Shown here one piece after another: positions 24,904 through 33,663 of a stretch of 64,000 nt of DNA; position 1 is the stretch's first letter, and every line of letters begins with the position of its first letter. The translations under genes were made by a program, and so were the position numbers. This DNA comes from an uncultured Tateyamaria sp. (GTDB taxonomy: Bacteria; Pseudomonadota; Alphaproteobacteria; Rhodobacterales; Rhodobacteraceae): positions 124,001-188,000 of the forward strand of contig NZ_CANKXW010000001.1 of NCBI RefSeq assembly GCF_947487805.1, read 5' to 3'. The notes under the pieces are model-generated. The model saw only the letters and a list, made by a program, of their open reading frames with translations, was not told the origin of the DNA and did not search any database.

Positions 24904-25545
24904 ATGCGCTATATCGGCTGGACACTTCTGATTGCCTTCTGGGTCTTTGTCGGGGCCTTCCTGCACTATACCCTGCCGCAAAAGGACATCGTCCGCGTGA
25001 CGGGGACAGAGATCATTCGCAAGGATTTCTCGGGCCTGTCGCGGCTGTTTTATGCGCAGGCGGACAGCGGCGACACCGATGTGGGCAACCGCGACCTGCG
25101 GCTGATCACCACGACCCGCGCCAACGGGCGGGTCAGCGTCTACCGCAACGAGGACACGGGTTTTGGCTGGCCGCCCTATTTCAAACTCGACAGCTCGAAC
25201 TTGCAGGCCGAGGCGGCAGAGGTCGTGTCGACCAAGGCCGATCCCCAATGGGTGATCGTGACCCACTACGGCTGGCGCAGCCCGTTCCTGTCGATCTATG
25301 CCAACGCGATCAGCCTCAAGCCCGTGGACGGGCCGGATGCGTCCAAGGGGATCCCGTGGGTCAACATCATCGTGCTGACCCTGCTGGCCGCGTCCTTCTA
25401 TGCGATCTGGTTTCTGTGGCGGCGGTTCCGCCGGGCGCGGATCGATCCGCGTCTTGAGGATCTGCAAGACAGTTGGGAGGCGGCAGGCGACGCCGTGCAG
25501 GAACGCCGCGGCCGGTTTCGCCGCTGGCTCGATACTTGGCGTTAA
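24904..25545 (+). CDS. DUF1523 family inner-membrane protein
   Basis: A 213-residue protein with an N-terminal membrane helix (IGWTLLIAFWVFVGAFLHY) followed by the highly recognisable DUF1523 signature: LPQKDIVRVTGTE, VYRNEDTGFGWPPYFKLDSSNLQAEA, and VTHYGWRSPFLSI. A second membrane helix (WVNIIVLTLLAASFYAIWFL) precedes a basic C-terminal tail. The central domain is periplasmic if the N-terminus is cytosolic. DUF1523 (PF07509) has no known function. Being last in the block with the AAA+ ATPase and four tiny membrane proteins, it may be the periplasm-facing part of the complex. Confidence 0.88.
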   Translation: MRYIGWTLLIAFWVFVGAFLHYTLPQKDIVRVTGTEIIRKDFSGLSRLFYAQADSGDTDVGNRDLRLITTTRANGRVSVYRNEDTGFGWPPYFKLDSSNLQAEAAEVVSTKADPQWVIVTHYGWRSPFLSIYANAISLKPVDGPDASKGIPWVNIIVLTLLAASFYAIWFLWRRFRRARIDPRLEDLQDSWEAAGDAVQERRGRFRRWLDTWR

Positions 25546-25571
25546 GGGGCGTTTAGGGGCGCTAAACGGCC

Positions 25572-25596
25572 GGTGCGCAGTGAATGCGCACCCTAC
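25572..25596. repeat. REP-like hairpin (GGTGCGCA stem)
   Basis: GGTGCGCA/TGCGCACC stem with a 5-base loop and a trailing CTAC. The final CTA provides the stop codon of the convergent methyltransferase gene. It is a variant of the units at 14347 and 33531. Confidence 0.65.
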
Positions 25597-26708
25597 ACCA
25601 GCGCGTCTGTCCGGTAGAGGCGGACACGCAGGCCGCCATGGGCAATCGCCGGACCGTCGGGCAGAAACGGCAACCCGGTGGTCTTGGCCAGCGCCGGCTC
25701 GCTGGTGACAATGCCCACGCGCCAGCCGGCAAACCGCTCTGTCAGCACCTGGCCCAGCCTTCCGTACACCGGATAAAGCGCCTTTTTATCGCCGATCCGC
25801 GCGCCGTAGGGCGGGTTGATCATCACGATCCCCGGCGGCCCGTCAGGTGGCGATGCGTCGCCCGCATTGCCCGTGCCAAACTGCACCAGATCAGACACAC
25901 CCGCGCGTGCGGCATTGGCCTGCGCCATGGCGATCACGCCCTGATCGCGGTCGGACCCGGTAAAGCGGACATTTGGTGTGCGGCGCCGCGCGTCGGTGCG
26001 CATCTGTGCCACGCCCTCCGCCGACACCCCGGCAAACTGCTCAAAGGCAAAGCGCCGCGCCCGCCCGGCCTGGAGGCCCGCGGCCATCTCTGCGGCCTCC
26101 AGCACAAAGGTGCCTGATCCGCACATCGGGTCGAACACCGGTTGCGTGCCGTCGAAGCCGCATTGCAGCAGGAACGCCGCCGCCAGTGTCTCGCGCAGGG
26201 GCGCCTTGCCCACGGCCTCCTTGTGGCCGCGTTTGTGCAGCGGCTCGCCCGATGTATCCGCGCTGATCGTGACGCGGTTGTCTTCGATGCGGATCTTCAG
26301 GATCACCGGCGCGTCCCGCGCGACCTGCATGCCTGCGGCCTCGGTCAGCGCGGTTTCGATCCGGCTGGTGGCGGCCCCTGCGTGATAGATCTTGGACTTG
26401 CGCGATGTGGCGACGTCCACCCGCACCGGCACGGACGGGTCCAGCACGTCCCCCCACGGGAACTTGCGCGCCCGTTTGTCCAGTTGCGCAAGGTGGAACG
26501 CCATGAACGACCCCAGCCGCACCAGCACCCGCGTGGCACAGTGCAGCTCGAGATTGGCGCGCCAGACCTCCGGCCAGTCGCCCGCCATGGTGACGCCGCC
26601 GGGCGCGACATCCGTGACGTTGAACCCGTGGCCGCGCGCCTCCTCTGCCAGGGTCTGTTCCAGACCGGGCAGGGTGATCGCGAAAAGGGTGAGGGTGGCG
26701 TCCGACAT
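25593..26708 (-). CDS. THUMP-domain class I SAM-dependent RNA methyltransferase
   Basis: A 371-residue protein. The N-terminal half (residues about 1-160) is a THUMP RNA-binding domain (LPGLEQTLAEEARG, then AAGMQVARDAPVILKI). The second half is a Rossmann methyltransferase with DPMCGSGTFVLEAA (SAM site), GSDRD, and the NPPYG motif typical of N2-guanine base methylation. This is the RlmL/TrmN-like group that makes m2G in 23S rRNA; the length corresponds to the single-domain RlmL/YcbY N-terminal half. The start is ATG 26708 (MSDATLT); the longer frame reaches into the neighbouring gene. The stop codon lies within the REP-like hairpin. Confidence 0.85.
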   Translation of the reverse strand: MSDATLTLFAITLPGLEQTLAEEARGHGFNVTDVAPGGVTMAGDWPEVWRANLELHCATRVLVRLGSFMAFHLAQLDKRARKFPWGDVLDPSVPVRVDVATSRKSKIYHAGAATSRIETALTEAAGMQVARDAPVILKIRIEDNRVTISADTSGEPLHKRGHKEAVGKAPLRETLAAAFLLQCGFDGTQPVFDPMCGSGTFVLEAAEMAAGLQAGRARRFAFEQFAGVSAEGVAQMRTDARRRTPNVRFTGSDRDQGVIAMAQANAARAGVSDLVQFGTGNAGDASPPDGPPGIVMINPPYGARIGDKKALYPVYGRLGQVLTERFAGWRVGIVTSEPALAKTTGLPFLPDGPAIAHGGLRVRLYRTDALV

Positions 26709-26763
26709 GGGCCCAGTGCATAGACGCTCGCCCGCCGGGGTTCGAGGGGAAACTGCGCGCGCT

Positions 26764-28341
26764 TCAGTCGGCAAAGAGGTAGTCGACGGCGGCGATCTCG
26801 CGGGCCTTTTCCTCGGGCATGGTCAGGAACCGGGCCAGCGCCTTGGCATTGTCGTCCAGATCCGCGGCCTCGCGCATCCGGTCCAGATGTTCGAAATCCG
26901 CGTCGCGGATGCGGTCGGATTCAAAGGTCATGTCGTTGCGGATCGTGGGCAGCAACCGCTCCAGCGTCTCCGGCGCCGTCTGTTCCCCGGCCAGACCCAC
27001 GCGCATCGCGTGCCCGATCAGGTAATCCTCGGTGAACTCGCACTGGATTTCCAGCATCCGCGTGATCGACCGGTCGCCCGCGAAATCCTGCAACAGATCG
27101 AGGTTGCCGGGGTCCATGCACACGATCAGACGGTCGGTCTCGTAGAAATCGAACAGCATCCGCATTAGCGCCCGGCGGTGTCGCGTCCGCTTGCCCAGCG
27201 TGTTCTGGATCCCGCCCAGATCGGGCAGGGGCGTGTGCTCCTCGTTGAACAGGTACTCAATGGCCGGCACGTTGGTCATCGCGCGGATCCGCTCCAACAG
27301 CCGCTTGGCCACGTGCCACTTCTTGCAGATGATGATCAACAGCTCGCGGTTGCGGCCCAGCGTGCTCTCCGTCTCCCAGAACCGCGTGGCGAACCGCCGC
27401 CCGATCCGCCCCCGACCGGTCAGGAACTTGAACAGGCTCGCCCCCTCGTTCGAAATCTGGAACGGAACATTCTCGGCGGCATAAAGCAGACCAAGCCGCC
27501 GCTTGAGATCCTTGGCCTCCGGGCTGATCTTGCGCGCAAACAGGAAATCCTGACTGAGCAGCAGGTCATAGTGGTCGTCGTAAAACGTCACCGGCATCCC
27601 ATAATCCGTGAACATCAAAAAGGTCAGCGTGCGCGTGCGGATCTCGTCCTCCGGGACCACGTGGCGCACGACAGTCTGGAAAAACGTCTCGTCCGGGATC
27701 CAGGTCGTGCGGAAAAACCGCATCACATCGCGGCGCTGGCGGGTGAATTCCAGCACCCATTCGATCGTGCGGCGGCGCAGGCACCACCACTGACTGCCGA
27801 TCTGCACCTGGATGTCCGCCGGGATCTCGCGCGTGATCCCAAAACGTTGTTGCAGGTGATAGCTGGTGTAAAACCGCCACTTCTGCGTGCGTTCGTTAAA
27901 GAAATGGCGGTAGATCAGCCGCTCTTCCTTCATCCCCGTCTTGATCCAGTCGCTTTCGAAGTAATCAAAGCTCTCGATGAAATCGGCATCGTTGTCGTCA
28001 AGGAACTGGTGCGTGTACTCCGCCGACTTGATCGCCATGCAGTCGCCCGACAGCATGTAGAAATGCGTGGCACGCGGAAACGCCTCGACCGCGGCCTCAA
28101 CGGCATAAAGCGTGGCTTGGACAAGGCTCCATTCGCCCCAACCGCATTTGATGCGGCGATGCGCAAATGTCACATGATCATTGTCTTTCAACGCGGTGCG
28201 TATCGCGGCAAAGGCGGTCGGATCGGCGCGGGCATCAAAATGGATGGCCATGTAGTCGCCAGCCGCAGTCAACCGTTCCGCCTGCTTGATGATGGCGTCC
28301 GGGTCCTTGTGACACAGCAAGATATAGGCGATTTTTGCCAT
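26764..28341 (-). CDS. GT14 (core-2/I-branching-type) glycosyltransferase with C-terminal DUF5928-like region
   Basis: A 525-residue protein. Residues 1-250 form a GT14-like fold (AYILLCHKDPDAI, HFYMLSGDCMAI, GSQWWCLRRRTIEW, WIPDETFFQTV), as in core-2 N-acetylglucosaminyltransferases. Residues about 320-525 form a separate alpha/beta domain that recalls DUF5928, attached to GT14 in Rhodobacteraceae; this name is from memory. It probably adds a branch sugar to a surface polysaccharide. It is divergent from a family 2 sulfotransferase (28483), a pairing that suggests a sulfated, branched glycan. Confidence 0.8.
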   Translation of the reverse strand: MAKIAYILLCHKDPDAIIKQAERLTAAGDYMAIHFDARADPTAFAAIRTALKDNDHVTFAHRRIKCGWGEWSLVQATLYAVEAAVEAFPRATHFYMLSGDCMAIKSAEYTHQFLDDNDADFIESFDYFESDWIKTGMKEERLIYRHFFNERTQKWRFYTSYHLQQRFGITREIPADIQVQIGSQWWCLRRRTIEWVLEFTRQRRDVMRFFRTTWIPDETFFQTVVRHVVPEDEIRTRTLTFLMFTDYGMPVTFYDDHYDLLLSQDFLFARKISPEAKDLKRRLGLLYAAENVPFQISNEGASLFKFLTGRGRIGRRFATRFWETESTLGRNRELLIIICKKWHVAKRLLERIRAMTNVPAIEYLFNEEHTPLPDLGGIQNTLGKRTRHRRALMRMLFDFYETDRLIVCMDPGNLDLLQDFAGDRSITRMLEIQCEFTEDYLIGHAMRVGLAGEQTAPETLERLLPTIRNDMTFESDRIRDADFEHLDRMREAADLDDNAKALARFLTMPEEKAREIAAVDYLFAD

Positions 28342-28482
28342 TCTGGAAACTTAACTGCCTCTTTACTGCCGATTGTATACGTAGATAAAGCTAAGGAGAG
28401 ATTGAATAAACAAGATTTCTTTGGTTTTTTGCCATAGATGGACGCAGTGCGAAAAACTGCGCAGTAAAAAGGGGCGAGTGGT

Positions 28483-29301
28483 ATGGGTTTTCCTGGCACC
28501 TGGATGACGGAAAGTGAAAGCGTGGTATACCGCGTGGTGCCCAAGTGCGCCTGTTCGACCATCGGACAGATCATGTTCTACTCCGATCACGGTGAATTTT
28601 TTGACGGCGACATCCATGACGCGCAGGGCGGCATGCACAAATGGGCCATCGAAAACAGCCAGCCGATCATCACCGACAACGTCAAGGCGCACAACAGCTA
28701 TGCCTTCACCTGCGTGCGCAATCCCTACACCCGCATCCTCAGCTCGTTCTTCGACAAGATCTGCGGCATCCAGCGCAACGGCAAACGCTACCGCGGCAAC
28801 CTTGTCCCGCTCCTGATCCAGAAATACGGGATCGAGGTCGGCGGCGATGACGGCAAGCAGGACTTTGACCAGATCCAGTCGTTCCGCCGCTTCCTGCTCT
28901 TTGCGCGCGACACCATCCGCTGGCGCCGCCCGATGGAGCCTGACATCCACTGGTCCGCCATGTCCGGCCACGTGTCGACCTTCATCGTGAACGGCGGCCG
29001 CTATGACAAGATAATCTGGACCGAAAAGTTCAACGAGGGCATGGAACAGGTGATGGAGGCGATCGAGACGCCCCACGGCGTGAACATCGCCGACATCCCC
29101 CGCTTCAACGAAAGCGAAGGGCACGGGCCCAAGCGGGCGCACCCGGTCGAGGATTATTTTGACGACCTGTCGATGCACCTCGTCTACGAAATCTACAAAC
29201 GCGATTTCGACCTGTTCAAATACGATTTCGAAAATCCGGGCAACAAGATGCCCATTGGTGAGATCGACCTGGACGAAGTGCACAAGAAACTGGGCGACTG
29301 A
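28483..29301 (+). CDS. Family 2-type carbohydrate sulfotransferase
   Basis: A 272-residue sulfotransferase. The 5'-phosphosulfate loop is PKCACSTI near the N-terminus (residues about 20-27) and the 3'-phosphate motif is VRNPYTRILSSFFDK. These are the two PAPS-binding motifs of Sulfotransfer_2 enzymes. The protein has no obvious membrane segment and likely sulfates a glycan in the cytoplasm. It faces the divergent GT14 gene across a 141-base intergenic region that has no clear operator. PAPS synthesis genes are not in the window. Confidence 0.85.
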   Translation: MGFPGTWMTESESVVYRVVPKCACSTIGQIMFYSDHGEFFDGDIHDAQGGMHKWAIENSQPIITDNVKAHNSYAFTCVRNPYTRILSSFFDKICGIQRNGKRYRGNLVPLLIQKYGIEVGGDDGKQDFDQIQSFRRFLLFARDTIRWRRPMEPDIHWSAMSGHVSTFIVNGGRYDKIIWTEKFNEGMEQVMEAIETPHGVNIADIPRFNESEGHGPKRAHPVEDYFDDLSMHLVYEIYKRDFDLFKYDFENPGNKMPIGEIDLDEVHKKLGD

Positions 29302-29306
29302 CCCGG

Positions 29307-29978
29307 TTACCTGATCACCGCTGCAATCCGCGCCGCGATGGCGGCACTGCCTTTGGGTGACGGATGGATGCGGTCGACGTCGTGAAAACTCAGGTCCCCA
29401 TCAGGGACCACATCGGCAATAGAGACAAATGTCACACCGGCATCACGCGCCGCCATGCGCGCCAACCGCGCCTCGTATTTCTGCCCCCAGGTGCGGCAAT
29501 GGTCGATCAGGGACGGTTTGCCCGGCGTGCGCAAATACCCCACATACACCACCTGTGCGCCATCCGCGCGCGCACGCGTGACCATGTCGACAACTGTGCC
29601 GCTCGTGCCATCCGGTGAAATCAGCCGATCCAGCTGCGCATCACACTTGGCGCACCCGCATCCAAGCCACAGGTCGTTGCCGCCGCCGTTCATCACGGCC
29701 CAGTCCCACGGCCCGGACACATATTGCGCACCAATGCGCACGCCAAGGCTGCCGCTGATCGGCAGGACATAGTGGTACCGCGCGCCGACCACCGACCGGT
29801 CCACGACACGCGCGCCCAATTTCTGTTCCAACGCGTCAATGACGGACCGCCCCGACCCGGCATTCCACGCAAGCATGCTGTCGCCCGTCGCAATGATCCG
29901 CGCGTTGCCCGATGACGGCACCGGTTCGGTGCACCCCAACAAGGTCACACACGCCATCACCGCCAACCAAATCCGCAT
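29307..29978 (-). CDS. SGNH/GDSL-type hydrolase lipoprotein
   Basis: A 223-residue protein with a lipoprotein signal ending in LLGC. The mature part shows SGNH blocks: GDSM (nucleophile Ser), NGGGNDLW (block III), and DRIHPSPKG with the catalytic Asp/His. It is likely an acyl esterase facing the periplasm. The ATG at 29978 is preferred over the upstream frame to 30116 because it opens the lipoprotein signal. A Cys-rich GCGCAKC segment in the middle is unusual for the family. It converges on the sulfotransferase gene with only 5 bases between stops. Confidence 0.75.
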   Translation of the reverse strand: MRIWLAVMACVTLLGCTEPVPSSGNARIIATGDSMLAWNAGSGRSVIDALEQKLGARVVDRSVVGARYHYVLPISGSLGVRIGAQYVSGPWDWAVMNGGGNDLWLGCGCAKCDAQLDRLISPDGTSGTVVDMVTRARADGAQVVYVGYLRTPGKPSLIDHCRTWGQKYEARLARMAARDAGVTFVSIADVVPDGDLSFHDVDRIHPSPKGSAAIAARIAAVIR

Positions 29979-30090
29979 TTCTCTGCTCTGCTTTCTGTGT
30001 TGCGCGCACCCTACCGGCCCAATGACCAAGAATCCATGAACGCCGCACAGCCCTTGCCTGCGCGGGGCCAAGTCCCTACATCCCAGTGCC

Positions 30091-30564
30091 ATGGCCCAAG
30101 GTAAATCAGACCCCAACTACAAGATCGCCGCCGAGAACCGGCGCGCGCGCTTTGATTATGCAATCGAGGACGATATCGAATGCGGGATCATCCTCGAAGG
30201 GTCCGAGGTCAAATCCCTGCGTCTGGGCGGGGCCAATATCGCGGAAAGCTATGCGGCGGTCGAAAATGGCGAACTGTGGCTGGTCAACAGCTATATCGCG
30301 CCCTACGAACAGGCCAAATCGTTCAAGCACGAGGAACGCCGCCGTCGCAAGCTGCTGGTCAGCCGCAAGGAACTTGGCAACCTGTGGAACGCAACCCAGC
30401 GCAAGGGCATGACGCTGGTGCCCATCGTGCTCTATTTCAACCACAAGGGCATGGCCAAGCTCAAGCTGGGCATCGCCAAGGGCAAAAAGCTGCACGACAA
30501 GCGCGACACCTCCGCCAAACGCGACTGGGGCCGCCAGAAACAGCGGCTGCTGAAACAGGGCTGA
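30091..30564 (+). CDS. smpB: SsrA-binding protein
   Basis: A 157-residue SmpB with [37 protein letters not shown] and the basic C-terminal tail [17 protein letters not shown]. It binds tmRNA and brings it to stalled ribosomes for trans-translation. The ATG at 30091 gives the conserved N-terminus. No ssrA gene was recognised in the window. Confidence 0.97.
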   Translation: MAQGKSDPNYKIAAENRRARFDYAIEDDIECGIILEGSEVKSLRLGGANIAESYAAVENGELWLVNSYIAPYEQAKSFKHEERRRRKLLVSRKELGNLWNATQRKGMTLVPIVLYFNHKGMAKLKLGIAKGKKLHDKRDTSAKRDWGRQKQRLLKQG

Positions 30565-30705
30565 TGGGCCCACGCGTGGGAAAACCCGCGCACCTTTCCC
30601 CTGCCGACCGGTGCGCCCCGTGGGCTATGCCTTTGAACGCCGCTGGCGGATCAGGCGCAGGCCGCGGCACGCAACACCTCGCCTGAACGATCAAAGGAAA
30701 GACCC

Positions 30706-30975
30706 ATGGAGCTCATCATCGGCCTCATCTCGGGCGCGGTTGGCGGCAACGTTGCCGGCGGCCTGCTCAAGAACCTGAACCAAGGGGTTCTCATCAACTC
30801 GCTCAGCGGCATTGTCGGCGGCGGCATCGGGGGCACTGTGCTGTCCATGCTGGGCGCAGGCGCAGGCGGCGGCATGGACCTCGCGGGCATCCTGTCCCAG
30901 GTCGCAGGCGGCGGCATCGGCGGCGGCGCGGTTCTGGCCATCGTGGGCGCTGTTCGGGCGCAACTCAGCAAGTAA
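30706..30975 (+). CDS. Small Gly-rich membrane protein (89 aa)
   Basis: An 89-residue protein made of Gly-rich hydrophobic segments (GLISGAVGGNVAGGLL, GIVGGGIGGTVLSMLGAGAGGG, GGGIGGGAVLAIVGAV) with GxxxG-type spacing, ending QLSK. It follows AAAGGAAAG. Proteins of this design are small inner-membrane proteins found in alphaproteobacteria and usually unannotated. It stands alone between smpB and sseA. Function unknown. Confidence 0.6.
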   Translation: MELIIGLISGAVGGNVAGGLLKNLNQGVLINSLSGIVGGGIGGTVLSMLGAGAGGGMDLAGILSQVAGGGIGGGAVLAIVGAVRAQLSK

Positions 30976-31044
30976 GCGGGGCTTGCCTCGCGCCCCGTCC
31001 GGCGTTAGTCAAAGGCGTTTTTGACGCCGCCGGAGGGGCACCCC

Positions 31045-31899
31045 ATGTCAGACGATCCCAAAACGCTCGTTTCCACCGCATGGCTGGCCGCGCATCTCAA
31101 GGATCCTGACCTGCGCGTGCTGGATGCGTCCATGTACCTGCCGGGCACCGACCGCGATGCGCGGGCTGAATATGACGCGGCCCACATCCCCGGCGCGCGC
31201 TTCTTTGACATCGACGAGATCAGCGACCTGCGCTCCGATCTGCCGCACATGGCCCCCCCGCCGGAAAAGTTCATGTCCCGTATGCGCGCCATGGGCGTGG
31301 GTGACGGGCATCAGGTGGTTGTCTATGACGGTGCGGGCCTGTTCAGTGCCGCGCGGGTCTGGTGGCTGTTCCGCCTGATGGGCCACCGCGACGTGGCCGT
31401 TCTGGACGGCGGGTTTCCCAAATGGCAGGCCGAAGGGCACCCGACCGAGGACATGCCTCCCGTCATCAAGGACCGCCACCTGACGGCGCGTTTTCAGAAC
31501 CACCTCGTGCGCGATGTCACCCAGGTCAGTCAGGCCTCGAAACTGGGCTCGGTCCAGATCGTCGATGCCCGCGCGCCGGGCCGGTTCCGCGGCGATGCGC
31601 CCGAACCCCGTCCGGGCCTGCGCGCCGGTCATATTCCGGGCGCGCGCAACGTGCACTACGAGGCGCTGCTCAACGACGACAGCACCATGAAATCCCCCGC
31701 CGACACCCGCGCCCTGTTCCAAGAGGCCGGCGTCGACCTCGCCAAACCCATCATCACCAGCTGCGGCTCCGGCGTCACCGCCGCGATCCTCGGCCTCGCC
31801 CTCACCCGCATGGGCCATGACAGCTGGTCCCTCTATGACGGATCCTGGACCGAATGGGGGATGTTCCCCACCGTGCCCGTCGCAACCGGAGACGCCTGA
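31045..31899 (+). CDS. sseA: 3-mercaptopyruvate sulfurtransferase (rhodanese)
   Basis: A 284-residue two-domain rhodanese. The C-terminal domain carries the catalytic loop CGSGVTA, the MST form (thiosulfate sulfurtransferases have CRKGVT). The N-terminal inactive rhodanese domain includes HIPGARFFDIDEIS. It transfers sulfur from 3-mercaptopyruvate to thiol acceptors. The ATG at 31045 follows GGAGGGG, and the stop overlaps the next start as TGATG. The downstream aminotransferase could supply mercaptopyruvate from cysteine, a plausible link by context. Confidence 0.92.
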   Translation: MSDDPKTLVSTAWLAAHLKDPDLRVLDASMYLPGTDRDARAEYDAAHIPGARFFDIDEISDLRSDLPHMAPPPEKFMSRMRAMGVGDGHQVVVYDGAGLFSAARVWWLFRLMGHRDVAVLDGGFPKWQAEGHPTEDMPPVIKDRHLTARFQNHLVRDVTQVSQASKLGSVQIVDARAPGRFRGDAPEPRPGLRAGHIPGARNVHYEALLNDDSTMKSPADTRALFQEAGVDLAKPIITSCGSGVTAAILGLALTRMGHDSWSLYDGSWTEWGMFPTVPVATGDA

Positions 31900-33080
31900 T
31901 GTTCGAACATCTCACCGCCCAGAAACCCGATGGCATCCTGATGCTGATGCAGATGTACCGCGAGGACACCCGCACGGACAAAGTCGACCTGGGCGTCGGC
32001 GTCTACAAGGACGCCACCGGCAACACGCCGATCATGCGCGCGGTCAAGGCCGCCGAACACCAACTGTGGGAGGCGCAGGACACCAAGACCTATGTGGGCC
32101 TCGCCGGTGCGCCTGACTTCAACGACGCCATGGTCAATCTGGTGCTGGGCGACGCGGTGCCGCGCACGTCCGTCCACTCGGTGGCCACACCCGGTGGCAC
32201 CGGCGCGGTCCGGCAGGCGTTCGAGCTGACCCGCATGGCCAACCCGGAGGCGCGCGTCTTCGTGTCCAACCCCACATGGCCCAACCACCTGTCGATCCTC
32301 GACTATCTGGGCATGGAAACCGTGCTCTACCGCTATTTCGACGACGAAACCCGCGGCGTGGATTTCGACGGCATGATCGCCGACCTCAAGACCGCGAAAA
32401 AGGGCGACCTGATCCTGCTGCACGGCTGCTGCCATAACCCGACCGGGGCAAACCTGACCGGCCCGCAATGGGACGCGGTGATCGCGGTGCTGCACGACAC
32501 CGGGGCCACGCCGATGATCGACATCGCCTATCAGGGCTTTGGCGACGGGCTGGACGCGGATGCCGCCGGCACGCGCAAGGTTGCCGCCGCCGTGCCCGAA
32601 TGCCTGATCGCGGCCAGCTGCTCCAAGAATTTCGGGATCTACCGCGAACGCACCGGCATCCTGATGCTGATCGCAAACGGCACGGACACCGGCATCGCCC
32701 AGGGCACGCTCAACTTCCTCAACCGCCAGAACTACAGCTTTCCGCCCGATCACGGCGCGCGTCTGGTCACGATGATCCTGAACGACGACGCCCTGCGCGC
32801 CGACTGGATGGCCGAGCTTGAAGAGATGCGTCTGGGCATGCTTACCTTGCGCGAACAACTGGCCAAGGAGCTTGAGACCCGCTCCGGCTCCAACCGCTTC
32901 GGCTTTCTGGCCGAGCACCGGGGCATGTTCTCGCGGCTTGGCACCTCGTCCGATCTGGTCGAGAAGATGCGCACAGACAGCGGCATCTACATGGTGGGCG
33001 ACAGCCGTATGAACATCGCGGGCCTTAATGCACAGACCGTGCCGATCCTTGCCGAGGCCATCGTCAAGGCGGGCGTGTGA
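31899..33080 (+). CDS. Aromatic/aspartate aminotransferase (class I, PLP)
   Basis: A 393-residue fold-type I aminotransferase of the AAT I-alpha group: ATPGGTGAVRQ, the HNPTGANLT block, and the PLP lysine in SCSKNFGIYRERTG. The RERTG sequence and length fit aspartate/tyrosine aminotransferases (TyrB). It transfers amino groups between aromatic or dicarboxylic amino acids and 2-oxo acids. The ATG at 31899 overlaps the sseA stop by one base, so the two are cotranscribed. An upstream frame extension into sseA is rejected. Confidence 0.88.
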   Translation: MFEHLTAQKPDGILMLMQMYREDTRTDKVDLGVGVYKDATGNTPIMRAVKAAEHQLWEAQDTKTYVGLAGAPDFNDAMVNLVLGDAVPRTSVHSVATPGGTGAVRQAFELTRMANPEARVFVSNPTWPNHLSILDYLGMETVLYRYFDDETRGVDFDGMIADLKTAKKGDLILLHGCCHNPTGANLTGPQWDAVIAVLHDTGATPMIDIAYQGFGDGLDADAAGTRKVAAAVPECLIAASCSKNFGIYRERTGILMLIANGTDTGIAQGTLNFLNRQNYSFPPDHGARLVTMILNDDALRADWMAELEEMRLGMLTLREQLAKELETRSGSNRFGFLAEHRGMFSRLGTSSDLVEKMRTDSGIYMVGDSRMNIAGLNAQTVPILAEAIVKAGV

Positions 33081-33084
33081 ACCC

Positions 33085-33525
33085 ATGGCGCGCATTGTTC
33101 TGTCCAGCGACCACGCCGCCATCGATCTGCGTCAGGCGATTGCCGCGCATGTGACATCGCTCGGTCACACGGCGGTCGACATCGGCCCCACCACGACCGA
33201 AAGCACGCATTACCCCCTGCACGGTCAGGCGGCGGCGCGACAGGTGGCGTCGGGCGACTGCGATCTGGGGATCCTTTTGTGTGGCACGGGGCAGGGCATC
33301 ATGATGGCGGCGAACAAGGTGCCGGGCATCCGCTGCGGCGCCTGTTCCGATCCGGTGTCCGCCGGGCTGATCCGGGCGCATAACGATGCCAACATGCTGG
33401 CCATCGGCGCGCGCATCGTGGGTGACGTGGCCGCCATGGCCATTGTCGACGCGTTCCTCGGCACCGAGTTCGAGGGCGGCCGCCATGCCACCCGCGTGGA
33501 CATGATCGAGCCCGCGGACCTCTGA
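33085..33525 (+). CDS. rpiB: RpiB/LacAB-family sugar-phosphate isomerase
   Basis: A 146-residue protein with SSDHAAIDLRQ, the conserved CGTGQGIMMAANKVPGIRCG block containing the catalytic Cys, and HNDANMLAIGARI. It interconverts ribose 5-phosphate and ribulose 5-phosphate, or a related sugar phosphate: RpiB homologs also include allose- and tetrulose-phosphate isomerases. The protein starts at ATG 33085, four bases after the aminotransferase stop. Confidence 0.88.
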   Translation: MARIVLSSDHAAIDLRQAIAAHVTSLGHTAVDIGPTTTESTHYPLHGQAAARQVASGDCDLGILLCGTGQGIMMAANKVPGIRCGACSDPVSAGLIRAHNDANMLAIGARIVGDVAAMAIVDAFLGTEFEGGRHATRVDMIEPADL

Positions 33526-33530
33526 CGCAT

Positions 33531-33556
33531 GGTGGGCAGATTGCCCACCCTACCCC
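33531..33556. repeat. REP-like hairpin (GGTGGGCA stem, inverted copy)
   Basis: The 26 bases are the exact reverse complement of 14344-14369. The 8-bp stem GGTGGGCA/TGCCCACC has a GAT loop followed by CTACCCC, and it lies six bases after the rpiB stop. Confidence 0.7.
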
Positions 33557-33663
33557 CCTGAATTCACGCGTGGTGTTCGGGATTTGTCCGTTACCAAAGG
33601 GTAAAGAACGCTGAAACTTTGGGCTTTGCGGCGGGCGTTAACCTCGGCGTTCATCGGCGCTGG

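Noticed and set aside
18208..25545. Assigning the AAA+ operon as a phage-defence or tellurite-resistance system
   Set aside because: The TelA-like resemblance and AAA+ motor are suggestive, but no effector (nuclease, protease, TIR) or Ter protein was seen; the role is left open.
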